Counted from the first letter of the stretch, positions 18,601-30,078 are shown. The stretch: 64,000 nucleotides of DNA from Paralithodes platypus (GCA_032716605.1 CM064560.1:17896941-17960940); one strand, 5' to 3'. The notes: generated by a model from the sequence alone, not told the origin. Numbers and translations are program-made.

Positions 18601-20182
18601 TTGAAGAATGTCCAATCTGGCAGGTCGGAGGTGGTGACGGAGGTAGCAGAGATGCCTCCCAGGGACAGTGATAGTGATATGAACCAATTGCCTCAGTCAA
18701 TTAGGCTAGGTTATGCGATTCCACGTTGCAATATTCCACAAGGTTTCAAAGTGCCATATGTTCATATTCCGGCGAAAGTGCTAGCTGACGAATACCGACG
18801 GTACCCGGCAGGTGTCAGGGAAAGGGAAGAAAGATCACTTAGACAAGTATCCGTGGGCTCAGTGGCACCAGACAATGCTAGTGTGCGGCAAAACATTGAA
18901 CAAATACCTTCCTCAATACCGAACCTCAGTTGAGAGGAGTTTGAACACGGACAGTTACTCCCCGTTGTGCAGCATGAGATGGTTCGATCCCACTCAGACC
19001 ATTGACCGGAGGAAGAGGTTGAGGATATGGAATATCAAGACGATGCGCCAGAGGAGTTAGAACAATTACCTTCAGGCCAACAACTTCTAATGTCCGGGTG
19101 GTAATGGACGTCATTCCTCCACTTCTAGAGAAACTTCCCCTCTGGAAAGGTCCCATGCTGTTACTTTACGGCCCTGATCAGTCATGGGTAAATATCACGG
19201 CCCAGAACCCGGCAGTCGCGCAACAGACTATTTCGGGGGAGCTTCCAGTAAAGGAGCATTGGACTATTCAGGTTAATGAGAGTAGGAAGTTGCGTGCTCT
19301 GAATTTTCCAGGTGAGACGTTAGACGTATCTATTAAGGCAATACCTAGTTTATATGCCCCGGAATATTTTGTCTATGCTTCCTCTCCAGCTTTGCCACCT
19401 CCCTCTTCTGCACGACTATACTCGGACTGGTCTAAGGTACACAGATTTAATGATGTAAGCTCTGGCTCATTTAACGCCAGAATTAGATGCAATTCCGATC
19501 CATGACCAGTCCGGCAACCCAGTCCTGCAGATTGGGAAGGTGGGTACAGGTCCGTGGGTGGAATGGGAGGCGGAAGCTCAGCAGTTCGCATTGCTAAGAA
19601 TGCCTCTAAAAAACTGGGACTCCTGTACAGAGTTCGAGAATTCTTCACTGACGAGCAGTTGGATGTAATATATAAAAGTCATGTGCGTTCTCAGATGGAT
19701 TACTGTTCACCTCTGTGGAGTGGAAGTGGAGTGGTTGCATTGAGGCAGTTGGACAAAATTCAAAATAAAGCTATTAGATTAATAAATAACCCTGCAATCA
19801 CACAGGACCTTCCTACATTATCCATACAAAGAAACGTTGCATCCCTTGCATTATTCTACAGATATTTTCACAGCAATTGTTCCGAGGAACTTGCTTCAAT
19901 TGTGCCGCCTCTCCACATCTTTCCCCGTAGAACTAGGGCAGCTGGAAGCGCCCATGAATTTACACTTTCTCCTCCACAATGCAGAACTTCTGCTTATCAA
20001 AATTCATTTATCCCCAGAACTACTACTCTTTGGAATTCACTTCCTTCGAGTTGTTTTCCACAAACTTACAATCTACAACAGTTTAAATCCAGTTGTTACA
20101 AACATTTTATGAATGGAGGATGCCTTTAGGCACATGGACCTTTTTTGTTTTATCTGTGTTTTTCCTTCCTCCGTTCATTGTC

Positions 20183-20213
<31 letters not shown>

Positions 20214-20381
20214 TACTAGTAAGTCCTCTCACCAAATTCCACAGGAACAGCACAGTTGGTTTTCGCTGCCCGTCGCTATAGCCGGAGGTGTATCTCAATC
20301 CTTGCTAGACTTTCTTACGGCTCCTAAATTGTCTTTGTGGTTAATCCAGGAACAATTATCAAGCCCACCCCCAACTCAATT
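18601..20381 (+). pseudogene. DIRS-2 gag, frameshifted and split by a LINE
   Basis: Blocks match the DIRS-1 gag in order: KVLADEYRRYPAG (DIRS-1 RVLADQYRGYPAG), IPSSIPNLS, then PMLLLYGPDQSWV (MPLLYGTDCSWV), SRKLRALN, YFVYASSPALPPPSSARLYS and GPWVEWEAEAQQFA. Gag then stops at about 19597 and resumes after the LINE tail as TSKSSHQIPQEQHSWFSLPV (20217 on), running to SSPPPTQLD. Several frameshifts make it non-functional. It has no recognised enzymatic domain. Confidence 0.75.
19598..20213 (+). mobile_element. 5'-truncated LINE-X inserted into DIRS-2 gag
   Basis: One open frame encodes the C-terminal part of a LINE ORF2: ASKKLGLLYRVREFFTDEQL, RSQMDYCSPLWSG, SIQRNVASLALFYRYF, IPRTTTLWNSLPSSCF, and a stop at 20129. 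A short 3' UTR and 23 A residues (20190-20212) follow. Gag sequence flanks it on both sides. The intact frame and clean A tail suggest a recent insertion. No clear target duplication was found beyond a few bases. Confidence 0.85.
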
Positions 20382-20875
20382 AGATTATAGGTTTGATTCC
20401 CGAAGGGAAGTAGAGAAAACCTAATATTTAGTAGGGCCCCATAATCATTGACGACTTCGCCTATTAATAGTAATAGTCTCCATTTAACATCCTGCGCCAG
20501 CAATTTTAATAGCCCGCGCGGAAGTATCATGGAGTACTCGTCATAAGTGCACGCTTAATTCCCTCATGGGATCGTCATTTTCATCGGGTACCCTACAGAA
20601 AAAAATTCTGTAAAAAAATAAAAAATAAAGATTAACTTAATATCTGTTATCATATGACTTGCCATATACGTGGATTTCTCATGCTTTGCTTCCCCGACAA
20701 CAGGCCCCCTAGCGGCCATCTTCGTCCTTCACTGATATACCAAGAATAAACTATGGAAATCACGAATGGGAAGTGGGATGGTTGGGAGGGCCCGAGTCGT
20801 CAATGATTACGGGGCCCTACTAAATATTAGGTTTTCTCTACTTCCCTTTGGGAATCAAACCTATAATTTAATAGG
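20382..20875. mobile_element. Short inverted-repeat element built from DIRS-like terminal sequence
   Basis: Roughly the first and last 75 bp are reverse complements: ATAGGTTTGATTCCC(G/A)AAGG, AAAACCTAATATTTAGTAGG and GCCCC(A/G)TAATCATTGACGA. The interior (20440-20740) matches the DIRS-2 left end (17402-17640), and its TTGCCATATACGTGGATTTC to GCGGCCATCTTCGTCC portion matches the reverse complement of 28141-28219 at the DIRS-1 end. It has no coding capacity. It is probably a non-autonomous DIRS derivative or a fusion of two element ends. Confidence 0.6.
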
Positions 20876-21388
20876 GCCCCTCCATCATTGACGACTTCGC
20901 CTGAATATCAAGACTGGAGGCGGGACATTCGTAAAATATCCTAACCTTAGGGAAGAAGAATCCGGATAACATTTTCTTAAGTTTTATTGTATGCAATACA
21001 ACATATAGAAAAAGGTATAAAAGATTTGCAAGCAGTGCGTGGCATTAAGAAACTGCTTGCTCATGGTCAGATCGTTGCAATCGATCGTATGCATGAACAA
21101 AATTTTACACGCATGTGTCCTGTAGAACTATAACTCGGCAGTAGTTATTCGTTCTCTCCTTAAACTATTTGTACAGTAATATATTTGTACACTTTGGTAA
21201 AACAGACATAGTTGCAGCTATGCGATATATCTTAGAATTTAAAAAACAATAAAACTAATACTGGACTGTAGAACCCGTCCTATCACAGCTCGTGATGCAT
21301 CACAATCTCCAAGGGTACAGAGGGGATATGGACTATTCCACACCCCCCCCCCCTTTTTAAAACAACACAACTTATAAGAGAACATTGC

Positions 21389-23101
21389 CTACTGTACCCG
21401 TTGCCGTAAAGCTACACAGGTACGCTTCGGTTTATCTAGAGCAACCGACAGGTAGCGTGTGAGGAACGTATGATTAGAAGCCCAAAGTTGAGTTTGAGCA
21501 ATATCATAAATTGAAAATTTTTGCAGAAATCTGAGGGATACTGCCCATTTCCTGATATCGTGAGCCCTGCGTATCATGCCGGGATTGCTTTCCCTGATAA
21601 CGTCGACAAGCAAGGAAGCTAACTTCCGTTTTGTCACACTCTTACCTGTCCGGTTAACCCGTAAAGCACCTGGTTGGCGAGGTTGCACAACCCTCATAAA
21701 CTTTGTGAGTGCTTGCACAGGACATAAAAGGTGATGAATGAGGCCTCTCTTCAAGGCCGGGACGGATAATTCAGAAAAAACATGGTCCGAATGTTCGTTC
21801 TTAGCAATAAAAGAGGGAGACGGCGCGATTTGAACATGGTCGTGCAGTCTCCCAAACCTGAGACAGTTAGGTTCGTTGCTCATCGCCGCCAGCTCAGACA
21901 CCCGGATTCCGGTGGCAAATGCCATGAGGAAGACAGCCTTTTTCAAAAGTGAGTCAAAATCCGGCGCATTATTATACTTGCGCGATTGAAGTAGTTCTAA
22001 GGCTTTATCAAGCGACCAGGTGGGCATGAGCTGGCAGGGAGGTGGACGAAGCTTGAAACATGCCCTCATAAATCCTTTCTCCTCCGCCTGCGGTATGGAA
22101 AGGCCGGTGAGATCAAGGATGGGGGTCCTAATGGCAGACAGATGATTTTTTAACGTTACGACCGAAAAAAGATTCTGCTCAAAAAGATAGTCTAAGTATT
22201 TGAAAATTAAGGCTCCCGAGGCAGTCGTTTGCCCTGACTCAACAATCCAGGTTGTAAAAGTTTTCCAATGGGATTGATATTGTCTCCTGGTAGACGGTGT
22301 GTTCATTAACTTCTTAGTGACGCTTGGCCCAAATTGATTCAACCATTTGGCATAGTAAATATCCATAAGGCAAAACTGAGCGAGGTCCGAAGGTTGCCAA
22401 TCGTTTCCAAGTGGAAAACGGAGACCGGGAGGGACACCATGGTCCTGCACCACTGTTGCAATTGGTGGTACCAAACCTGGGCCGGCCAAAGAGGCGCGAT
22501 CAAGGCTACCCGGCCCCGGTAATCCCTCAGCTTGTGAATGACTTTGCACATTAATGCAGAGTCTGGCGGCGGAAACAGATAGATTGAGGTCCACCTGTTC
22601 CAGTCCTCCAGCAATGCATCGGGTCCCCCCGCCGGGGTTACCCCGTGACGTGTGAGAAAGAGTGGGAGTCTGTGGTTCTCTGCGACCGCAAACAAGTCCA
22701 CCTGTGGACGGGCCGGCTTTGCAATCATCTTGTTGAAGATAGCCTGTTTGATTGTCCATTCTACTAGAGTGCTCCGCCGGCGAGAGAGAGCGTCTGCCCA
22801 GATGTTCGCCATGCCGGGGAGGTATGTGGCATGCAGGGAAATCCCTAGCGAGTCGGCTAGGGTAAAAATTTGTTCTGAAATGGTCAGCAACTCTCGAGAC
22901 CTCACTGAGCCTTGTTTCTGAATACAAAAATCTGCAATTTGATTGTCCATTCTGAACGCTATCGATTTGTTCTTCAAGGTCTTGCCGTGAGTTTGGAGAA
23001 AGAAAAGGGGAACTAAAAGCTCTTGCTTGTTGATATGTGATTGGCTGTCTGACACCCAGCCGCCCTGACCCTGATGTCCTAGGCTTGACTGATATCCCCA
23101 A
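21389..23101 (-). CDS. DIRS-1 tyrosine recombinase
   Basis: The 570-codon frame includes, at residues 240-570, a phage-integrase-type recombinase: an N-terminal core-binding region (TRRQYQSHWKTFTTWI near 271-286) and the catalytic domain with Arg 400 (ATGIRVSEL), His 514-x-x-Arg 517 (RRAHDIRKWA), His 544 and the nucleophile Tyr 550 (FLTRYL). All key residues are present. Codons 1-235 mostly shadow the RNase H/methyltransferase frame, so the true start is probably near 22380 or downstream; overlapping frames are usual in DIRS elements. The enzyme inserts circular cDNA without target duplications (family knowledge). Confidence 0.88.
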   Translation of the reverse strand: MGISVKPRTSGSGRLGVRQPITYQQARAFSSPFLSPNSRQDLEEQIDSVQNGQSNCRFLYSETRLSEVSRVADHFRTNFYPSRLARDFPACHIPPRHGEHLGRRSLSPAEHSSRMDNQTGYLQQDDCKAGPSTGGLVCGRREPQTPTLSHTSRGNPGGGTRCIAGGLEQVDLNLSVSAARLCINVQSHSQAEGLPGPGSLDRASLAGPGLVPPIATVVQDHGVPPGLRFPLGNDWQPSDLAQFCLMDIYYAKWLNQFGPSVTKKLMNTPSTRRQYQSHWKTFTTWIVESGQTTASGALIFKYLDYLFEQNLFSVVTLKNHLSAIRTPILDLTGLSIPQAEEKGFMRACFKLRPPPCQLMPTWSLDKALELLQSRKYNNAPDFDSLLKKAVFLMAFATGIRVSELAAMSNEPNCLRFGRLHDHVQIAPSPSFIAKNEHSDHVFSELSVPALKRGLIHHLLCPVQALTKFMRVVQPRQPGALRVNRTGKSVTKRKLASLLVDVIRESNPGMIRRAHDIRKWAVSLRFLQKFSIYDIAQTQLWASNHTFLTRYLSVALDKPKRTCVALRQRVQ

Positions 23102-23140
23102 CCTAGTGTCCCCGAGGCGTCTGTGTCACCCATACCGTAG
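22339..23140 (-). CDS. DIRS-1 RNase H and methyltransferase-like domain
   Basis: RNase H motifs: GDTDASGTLGWG (first Asp), HINKQELLVP (Glu), RMDNQIA (Asp), NIWADALSRR (Asp). The downstream part, VDLFAVAENHRLPLFLTRHG, DWNRW and YLFPPPDSALMCKVI then RVALIAPLWPAQVWY, resembles the methyltransferase-like domain that sits between RNase H and recombinase in DIRS elements. The domain pair is uninterrupted for 267 codons and ends at 22339, overlapping the recombinase frame. The same frame stays open upstream to 24540, but that part shadows RT. Confidence 0.8.
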
Positions 23141-24203
23141 GAGGGGGAGAAACCCATGTCACGACCGAGTAGAGGACTTCGCGCTTGGTCCAGACCGATA
23201 GTAAGTTGTGGATTAATGGAGGAATTGGCCATAATTTCTTCTCCGGCAAGAGAGGGAACACTTTGTTGCCTTCCAGGATTAATCGCTTGGCTTTCAATCG
23301 GCCCAACTTGACAGTTAATTGTACCCAGTTGAGAGAAGCGATCAGGGAATCCCACGTTTTCCTGGTCGTATCCAGACTGTGGAGGAACCGGAACAGTTTC
23401 CTGCGAAACCTGCCGCGGTTGTCCACACTCTGAGTAAGAGTCAGAGCGTAGGTGTCCCAGACCAGTCCTATCCACTGAATAGTCCTTGAGGGGACAAGGT
23501 GCGACTTTGCCAAGTTCACCTTGAACCCTAGGGTTTGTACATGAGCTAACACTTGGTTTACATGGTCTTGACATAATTCCAAAGAGTTTGCCACTACTAG
23601 CCAATCGTCCAGATACCAAAACACCTGTATGCCTCGAACTAACAGGGGTAAAAGAGCTTGCCGGACGAGTTTGGTAAATACTCTCTGTGCTAGGTTCAAC
23701 CCGAACGGCATCCTTTGAAAGACATAAGTCTCGTGTCGGACTCTCAGAGCGAGAAACTTTTGGAACCGTTTGTTTATAGGGACATGCCAATAGGCATCTT
23801 TGAGATCGATCGAGCACATCCAACCTTGCGGCGGAAGTGCGAGTCTGAGTTGCTGAACAGTCAACATCCTGAAGGATGAATTCTCTATAAAGGTGTTCAG
23901 GTGCGAGATCTAGAACTGGTCGCATCTGCACACTGTCCCTTTTTACACTAAGAAGAGTCTTAACGTGAATACTGGCTGATATGCATTGACCTGAATAAGG
24001 ACCTGTTTGGCAATCATTTCCTGCAGTAGGGCCTCCTCCTCCTGAGACACTTTGGTATATTCCCGCGGCTGACACAGTCGAGGCCGCCGGCGCCACCGCC
24101 AGGTGATTCCTTTGCTCACTATCTTCCTGACCCAGGTATTCTTGGGCCAGGCCGAGCGGAAAGATCGGAACGAACCTAGGTGCAACCGGGGTTCGCCCTT
24201 CAA
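23103..24203 (-). pseudogene. DIRS-1 reverse transcriptase, frameshifted N-terminus
   Basis: The 254-codon frame from 23867 carries IDLKDAYWHVPI (first catalytic Asp), RMPFGLNLAQRVFTK and WYLDDWLVVA (YLDD active site), then FLG-type GLVWDTYALTL and the thumb. Upstream RT sequence is found in two other frames: AWPKNTWVRKIVSKG to EEEALLQEMIAKQVL (24203-23943) and RPVLDLAPEHLYREF (about 23910). So at least two frameshifts break the N-terminus. Confidence 0.82.
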
Positions 24204-24262
24204 GGCAACTCTCCAATCCTGTGCCTATGAGTTCGGCCCTGGGATGTGGAGAGTACGAGTGG

Positions 24263-26905
24263 CTAGTTTTTTGGAGGGGGAGGTGGGTTGGCATTGGACG
24301 CTTGACTAGTTTTGGCTGATGCTGGGCCCTGATGACCTTTGTATGGGGCCTTACCCTTATACCCATGCTGTTTACCTTGTTTGGGTTTGTGCGAATTACC
24401 TCCCTGCTGAGAAGGTGGTCTGGGGTCTCTTGATGACTGCTTAGCTTGGGGTTGGTACGGTTTGCTACCGCCCTTTGACTTATGAAAGGGCTTCTTAGCC
24501 GGGTCCTTCCTAGCTTGGGAGGTAACCTGCTTCCACCCACTCACCATATTAAAAACCAGACTCCAAGTATCAGATTTAAGGAGGGTGGCAGTAAGAACCG
24601 GGGAGAGAGTTACCCGGCGACCTATGTCCGCCGGCAACTTTCTCACCAGATGGACTCTCAGATCTTGGCGGGCTCGAACCGCTTCTAATATTGCAATTCT
24701 AATGTCCCCTAGTGACTGAATGGCATTTTGAAGCAAGAGTCTTCAAGACAGCTCAGTGGCTTTTCTAATTTGGGGGTCAGCAATGGCCGAGATAGTACGT
24801 GCAAGAGAGGCGGCTACTTGGTGACTCACCAAGTATTGAGAGAACATCCGGTAGGCCTTATTGCGTAACTTAAAATCCCTATCCAGGTGAGCAGCCGGGG
24901 GGGGGGGGGGGGAGAGAGAAAAAGTTTCATCAAGGGCATGTAAGGACACTTTGGGGGGCCGCCAGAAATGTAAGTAAGTCTGGGGACACTCCTTCCGCTT
25001 TGGCTACCGGCAAGGAAAAGTAAGTATGGTTTTCCTGAGGAATTTGATGAGAAGATTTTGAGGTGATAGTAGCGGCAAAAATCTGAGCTTCTAACTCCCA
25101 ATCTACCCAAGGGCCTACTCCCACCTGCAGGACCAGAGTCTGTGCTTGGTCCAGGACCGGAGTTGTAGCCAACTCCGGCGTAAGAGCATTCAAGGCTTTG
25201 ACATAATTGATGCCATCAGCCTTCGACCAATCAGCAAATAGTCGTGCAGATGCGGCGGGAGGAACGGCCGGCGCGGCTGAATACACAAAATAAGCCGGGT
25301 TGCATGAACTTGGTACACCCTTAATCAGTACTGTACATCCAATATCCTCCCTGCCTCGTTTTTTGCCCTAAATTTACGGCTCTTATTGATCTCAATGGAC
25401 CACTCGCCGGGAACTGGGGGGTCCCCTGACACCGAAGGTTGAGCTAAAAGGGGGTTCTCTGGTAACACAGGTACCCAAGAGCAGTCAGTACCATAGAGGA
25501 GGGGCATGGGGCCCTTCCTCAGGGGTGCTTTATCAAAAGGAGGTGGGGGACATCAGCAACAACCCTGAGGGTGGACATAGCTAGCGTCGCCGGCACTGTA
25601 GGGCCTGGGGCCGCTGCTACCACTGGGGTTGGACAAGAAGGAATGAATTCTGGGGGGTCTAGAGGTCTGATAACAGAAGTGCTAGGGGGGGCAGCTGAGA
25701 GAGCGACCGGGGGATCCGAAGAGGCAGGGATTTGATAATGCTGCATATTTATAACTTTATGCAATAACTCATTTACCTGATCAGAAGTCATCCATTTCCT
25801 ATGGGGGTCTTTGGACGAGTGTGAACTAGCCTCAGAATAATTACTAGGGAGAGACTGAGGAGCCGGGGAGAACACACCATCCGCCGGCTCCTCACTCTGC
25901 TCCAAGGTCTCTTGTATTTCTACCTTATTATCCGCCGGGGGCCAAGGCAAATCTGGAACTGACGATGGTAACACGTCTATGTTACCGTCCTCAGTTCGTT
26001 CAGGGATGACGTTAAGGAGAGAAAGAGATGGTTCAGAGTGACGCCAATAACCCCCTGCCGCTATGGGCTGGGAGTCATGAGTCATTTGAGAGCTTAAATG
26101 GGACCCCGCCGGATAACCCCTATATTGGTCGGCTAGCACCCTACATGGGCCTGTCGACCTAACACTACGGGGAACAAAATTCAATTTTGGTATGGTAAAA
26201 GTAACATTAGGAGGCACACTTAAAGATTGTTCATGACTAGGTGTGGATTCCAATAACTCAGATCCTATTTCCGACTCCCCTGAATCACGTATAGGAGTGT
26301 CAGAGGGTGGCGTGGGAGGAGGTGGCTGAGGAGTGTCCTGCCGGCTGCTCGAAGTATCCTCATATTCCTCTCTCCGGCGTTTGTGAGACCGGGAAGAGTC
26401 CGAGGCAGAGTGGCGAGAGTGTTTCCGGGGGGGACTTCGACCTCGACCTCGACTTACGCCGCGGGGAGGGCGAGCGTCTCCTCTTGGGACGGTCAGAGGG
26501 GGGAACCTCGGTGACTTCGCTCTCACTGCTACTGCTCACTACCTCTTTGCTGAGGGCTTTTGTTTTGACTTTGGGTCTTACAGATTTGGAGGAGCCGGGT
26601 TTAACCAAAGGTGACTTAATAATGAGATTCTCCCATAGGACTTCGCCATCACAATGAAGCGCCTTATGGGCTGTTTCCTTTGGATAAGAATTAAATGTGG
26701 CTTTAATCTCATGTAATGCTGCTAAGCATGATAAGTCTTTCTTCGCCAGCAAGGCGGTTTTCAATTCAGAGCAAATGGTACATCGTTTAGACAACCACAC
26801 GCCTCTAGAACGATCTATACATTTTACGCACTTTATGCATAGTTTATGAGCAAAAATGGGCAAAAGGGAGCAGGTAGGCGTCACGCAAAGCTCAAACCTA
26901 GGCAT
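24263..26905 (-). pseudogene. DIRS-1 gag, several frameshifts
   Basis: Starts MPRFELCVTPTCSLLPIF with two CxxC-type pairs (LCIKCVKC, CTICSELK), then an Arg/Ser-rich region. A run of seven G on the plus strand (about 26422-26428) marks a frame change into SPPRKHSRHSASDSSRSHKR. Later pieces lie in other frames: MPLLYGTDCSWV (25507), YFVYSAAPAVPPAASARLFA (25280), HALDETFSL...YLVSHQVAASLART (24949) and QNAIQSLGDIRIAI to a Lys/Gln/Pro-rich tail (24736-24263). A 14-nt G run (24899-24912) marks another frame change. Order agrees with DIRS-2. Confidence 0.75.
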
Positions 26906-28219
26906 GGTGCCGTAAAGAGAGGTCCCTCCCCCCCCCCCGGGATCAGATGTCCAACTCCGCCGGAGAAGCAGTCTCTGGGGCCTGGAATTTTTTTCCAGGA
27001 ATCAATGCTCATAAGGATAACCTGCGAGGTATTAAACATCCTAACCCAAATCCGCCGGAAAATTAGCTATAGTGCACCACTACTCTAACCTTCCGCCGGA
27101 TCTGTCTAGCTGACTTTCAATAACTTACCTGTGACAAGAGCCACAGGTCCCTTGAACTTTTAGTGACTGATCATTACTGAACAAGTTTGCAAAACTAATT
27201 TTAACACTTTGTGTACACTTAACTCGTGGCGCCGAAGGCGATAAAGTCTTAACGTGTCACCGGGTCAGTCAGGGTGAGTTAACTCGGCGGGCCGAGTTTG
27301 TAGCCCTTCTAGGAATGCAATTCCGCCAGGAGATTGTGGTTCAGCTAAACCACGCCGGGATCTTTTGAACGTTCCTACCCGTTAGAGACGGATAACTTGG
27401 ACCCACCGCACGGGGCCGCCGGAACAGACAAAAACTGCCGGGAAATGGGGGTGGCACAGCCCCATTAACCAAAGTCCCACACATACACAGTATAAATAAT
27501 GACATATAGGGACGTCTCCCTTACCCCAAAGGAACATGCCCGCATGCATGAACATATAATAGGGCATACCTAGGCATAATATAATGACAGCAAATTTAGA
27601 CACCTACTGTAAATTACCTGAAGCCTACGCCGGAGACCCCTAACTAGGCTGACCACGAGGTACGAAGAACCTCGATTCTCCGGCACCCGGCAGCAGCACA
27701 CCGATGAGGGAGGCCCACCCAAGGGGCCCAAGCAAAACACGAACCCTGGAAGGTGGAGCACCACGTGCAGACACCCTTAAACCAGGGCTTTTGCTGATAT
27801 CTGAAGAAAATGGCATGTACTTTCCTCAATATTGACAGTCTGTATCATGCCTCGTAGAGTGGTCGCCTTCTAGCTAAGTAAACACAACAGCTAAAGGTGT
27901 ATCACAACAATAACACAAGCAGTACGATGATCCGGGACCCATAGACGCCTGTGACAATGGTACCCTACTTTAACACACACTTCCTGCGGACATACCAATC
28001 TGGCAGCCGTGCTAGCTAATCTAAACCTTGTTACTACAACACAGATGTATACAAATGAATAAGGACTCACTAGAAGCTCTGCGAACGTCGAATGAAGCGG
28101 ACAAGGCGCGAGCCCTGTTGATGGGAAGGCTGCGGAAGTAGGAAGGACGAAGATGGCCGCTAGGGGGCCTGGTGTCGGGGAAGCAAAGCATGAGAAATCC
28201 ACGTATATGGCAAGTCATA
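26906..28219 (-). other. DIRS-1 5' untranslated and terminal region
   Basis: About 1.3 kb with no coding frame of note but many CCGCCGG/CGCCGG words. 27945-28070 aligns with 17757-17845 of DIRS-2 on the other strand. 28141-28219 is the reverse complement of 20653-20735, the terminal-repeat sequence. The outermost terminal part is missing. Confidence 0.6.
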
Positions 28220-30076
28220 TGTGACGCATGTCCAGTGTGAGCATGCTGTACAGAACGCCTAGCCATGCCCCACTCTCGCTAGGATCGTCAGGGCAGGAAC
28301 TTTGGCTGTAGTCTATGTAGAGTTTCCTAACTTAGTTCATGTGAGCCGTTGTACTATAAGTATTATGAATATGTATTTTGTTTTCATCTGAGTCAACAAG
28401 TTCTATTTTATATCATTAGTTATAAGTATTGTGTGTAAAACTTATTTGTAATGATGGGGGGAGAAGCAGCCACCGTTGGGGGTCAGTGGGTGCGCCATGT
28501 GGGAGGTGGGCCTAACTCACTAGCACTCCCCCCTTCCCCCTCCCCTCAGTGCTAGGGGAGCCTTTGTCTATCCCAGAGGAGAGAGAGAAATTACGTAATG
28601 ATTGTCAGTGGGCGGTCCTTAGTAGTTCACGTTGGGCTCACTAGAGGGCCGAGTATAAAAAGGGAAGTCTAGCCATTTTTTGATCAGAACTCATTAGGCA
28701 GAGCGACTTCTCATTTCCCTTGCTAACTATATATATTCTTCTGACTGATGTGAACTTTCTCTACTACCTTACATTCTTATCTCCTCTTTTCCCTGCCTGT
28801 TTAACTTCCATGGTCCCGTTGGTGCAGAGCTAGTCAGCCAACGTATTATCGCTTGAGTTCTCACGAGATACATGCCTATTAGATAGCCTATTTTGGAAGG
28901 GTTAACTTAGAATAGGATTGATTTATGTTTGTTGCACTTGTATATGCATTTCCCTGTGTGTTATTATTATTATTCCTGTTTTCTGCTAGTCTAGGTAATG
29001 CTAGACTGGGGTAAGGCTTTTCTGTGTTACGAGTTGTTGTTTGATGCAGTGGTTAAGCGATAAACCTGCATACTCGTTTCGGTCAGTGAAGCCTAGGTTG
29101 TCTTCGCGGCTGACTGTGTTGAGTTAATAATTTACAGTGCGTGAGGGCAAGAGCCTAACCACCCTGTATTTTATTAACAGTTTGTTTTTACTTTGTCAAG
29201 GAGCCGGGAGAAAACCAGATACAAGGGATCTGGATTTCTCAAAGTGCACTTGTTAGTTTTAACGTAATACTTTAAACAGTTGTGAGGACTTCGCTAGGCT
29301 ACGAGCCGTTTTTGCTCAGTCACTGCTACCTTTTGCCCATAGTACCCCAGCTAGACTTTACTCGATTAGTAGATACAGAATAGTATTGAAGCTTTCCTTA
29401 TGTATGATATTGTTTATGCACTATTGATTTCATGTGTTGCACGCTTGGCTACTTTAGTGATTAGTGGCCCACGAGCACAATCCAAGTAGGCTATTGCCGT
29501 TGCATTTGCGGAGTACTTCTTTTTAATGTTTGCCATTTACTATTGCATATTCTTTTAATTATTCTTATGCCAATTTAAACCTTTAATAGTATTTAATTGC
29601 CAGTGTTTTGCTTATTGAATTGCTGTTCAAAATCCGATACGTACTTCTTACGAGCATCCGAGAAGCATCTAACCTTTTTCAGAAGATTCCTTGCTCGATG
29701 CTTAAGGACTATTAATTAACGTAACGTAATAGTGCCGATCTGAAGTAGAGGGTGGAGGACTTCTTAAGTTCTTAGTCAAGGGTGGATTACTTCGGCTTCG
29801 GCCAACACTATTCTTTGGTGTTGTTGTTTCTTACTTCATTGTTTGATTGTTGACCAGAGTAGATAATTCCTGTCTCTTTATTAGTCTGTTGTTGAACACT
29901 AGTACCGAGTTCTTGTATACCCCGTTATAGCAGATTGAACTCTGGAGGGTATTGGTGTTTTTTTGTTCGGCTGGCAGTACTCAGGGGTTGGGATCGTGTG
30001 TTTCCGTTGTGGGCAGCGAGCCGTACTCGAGTCCTGATTGAGAGCCCTTGTGTACCCGAGTGCCAGGTCGTAAACA
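28220..30076 (+). repeat. 5' LTR of the Gmr1-like element
   Basis: Begins TGTGACGCATGTCCAG and ends GGTCGTAAACA; 1857 bp and collinear with 35785-37643. A TATA-like GAGTATAAAAAGG near 28650-28662 is the probable promoter. Frames inside are not conserved genes. Confidence 0.95.
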
Positions 30077-30078
30077 AA

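Larger units (their letters stand above)
17402..20381 (+). mobile_element. DIRS-like retrotransposon fragment (DIRS-2), 5' part
   Basis: Starts with terminal sequence GGCCCCTTCATCATTGACGA, shared with 20434 and 20877. The following 5' region aligns with the 5' region of DIRS-1 read on the minus strand: CTAGTGAGTC, TCATTTGTAT, GGTTTAGATTAG and ATTGGTATG occur in the same order (17757-17845 against 28065-27945). A degenerate gag follows, carrying a LINE insertion, and the element is lost at about 20381 where a short inverted-repeat element begins. RT and recombinase are absent. Confidence 0.7.
20877..28219 (-). mobile_element. DIRS-like tyrosine-recombinase retrotransposon (DIRS-1)
   Basis: Minus-strand order: gag (26905-24263), RT (24203-23103), RNase H and methyltransferase-like domain (23140-22339), tyrosine recombinase (22382-21389). 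RT-RH-MT plus a tyrosine recombinase and no protease or DDE integrase defines DIRS elements. The 3' terminus begins GGGCCCCTCCATCATTGACG at 20878. The 5' terminal region survives only as 28141-28219 and is cut by the Gmr1-type LTR. The domains are recognisable, but at least five frame changes separate gag and RT blocks. Confidence 0.85.

Noticed and set aside
22339..24540. A 733-codon frame taken as one protein
   Set aside because: Its part upstream of about 23140 shadows gag and RT, whose motifs lie in other frames. Only the RNase H/methyltransferase end is real.
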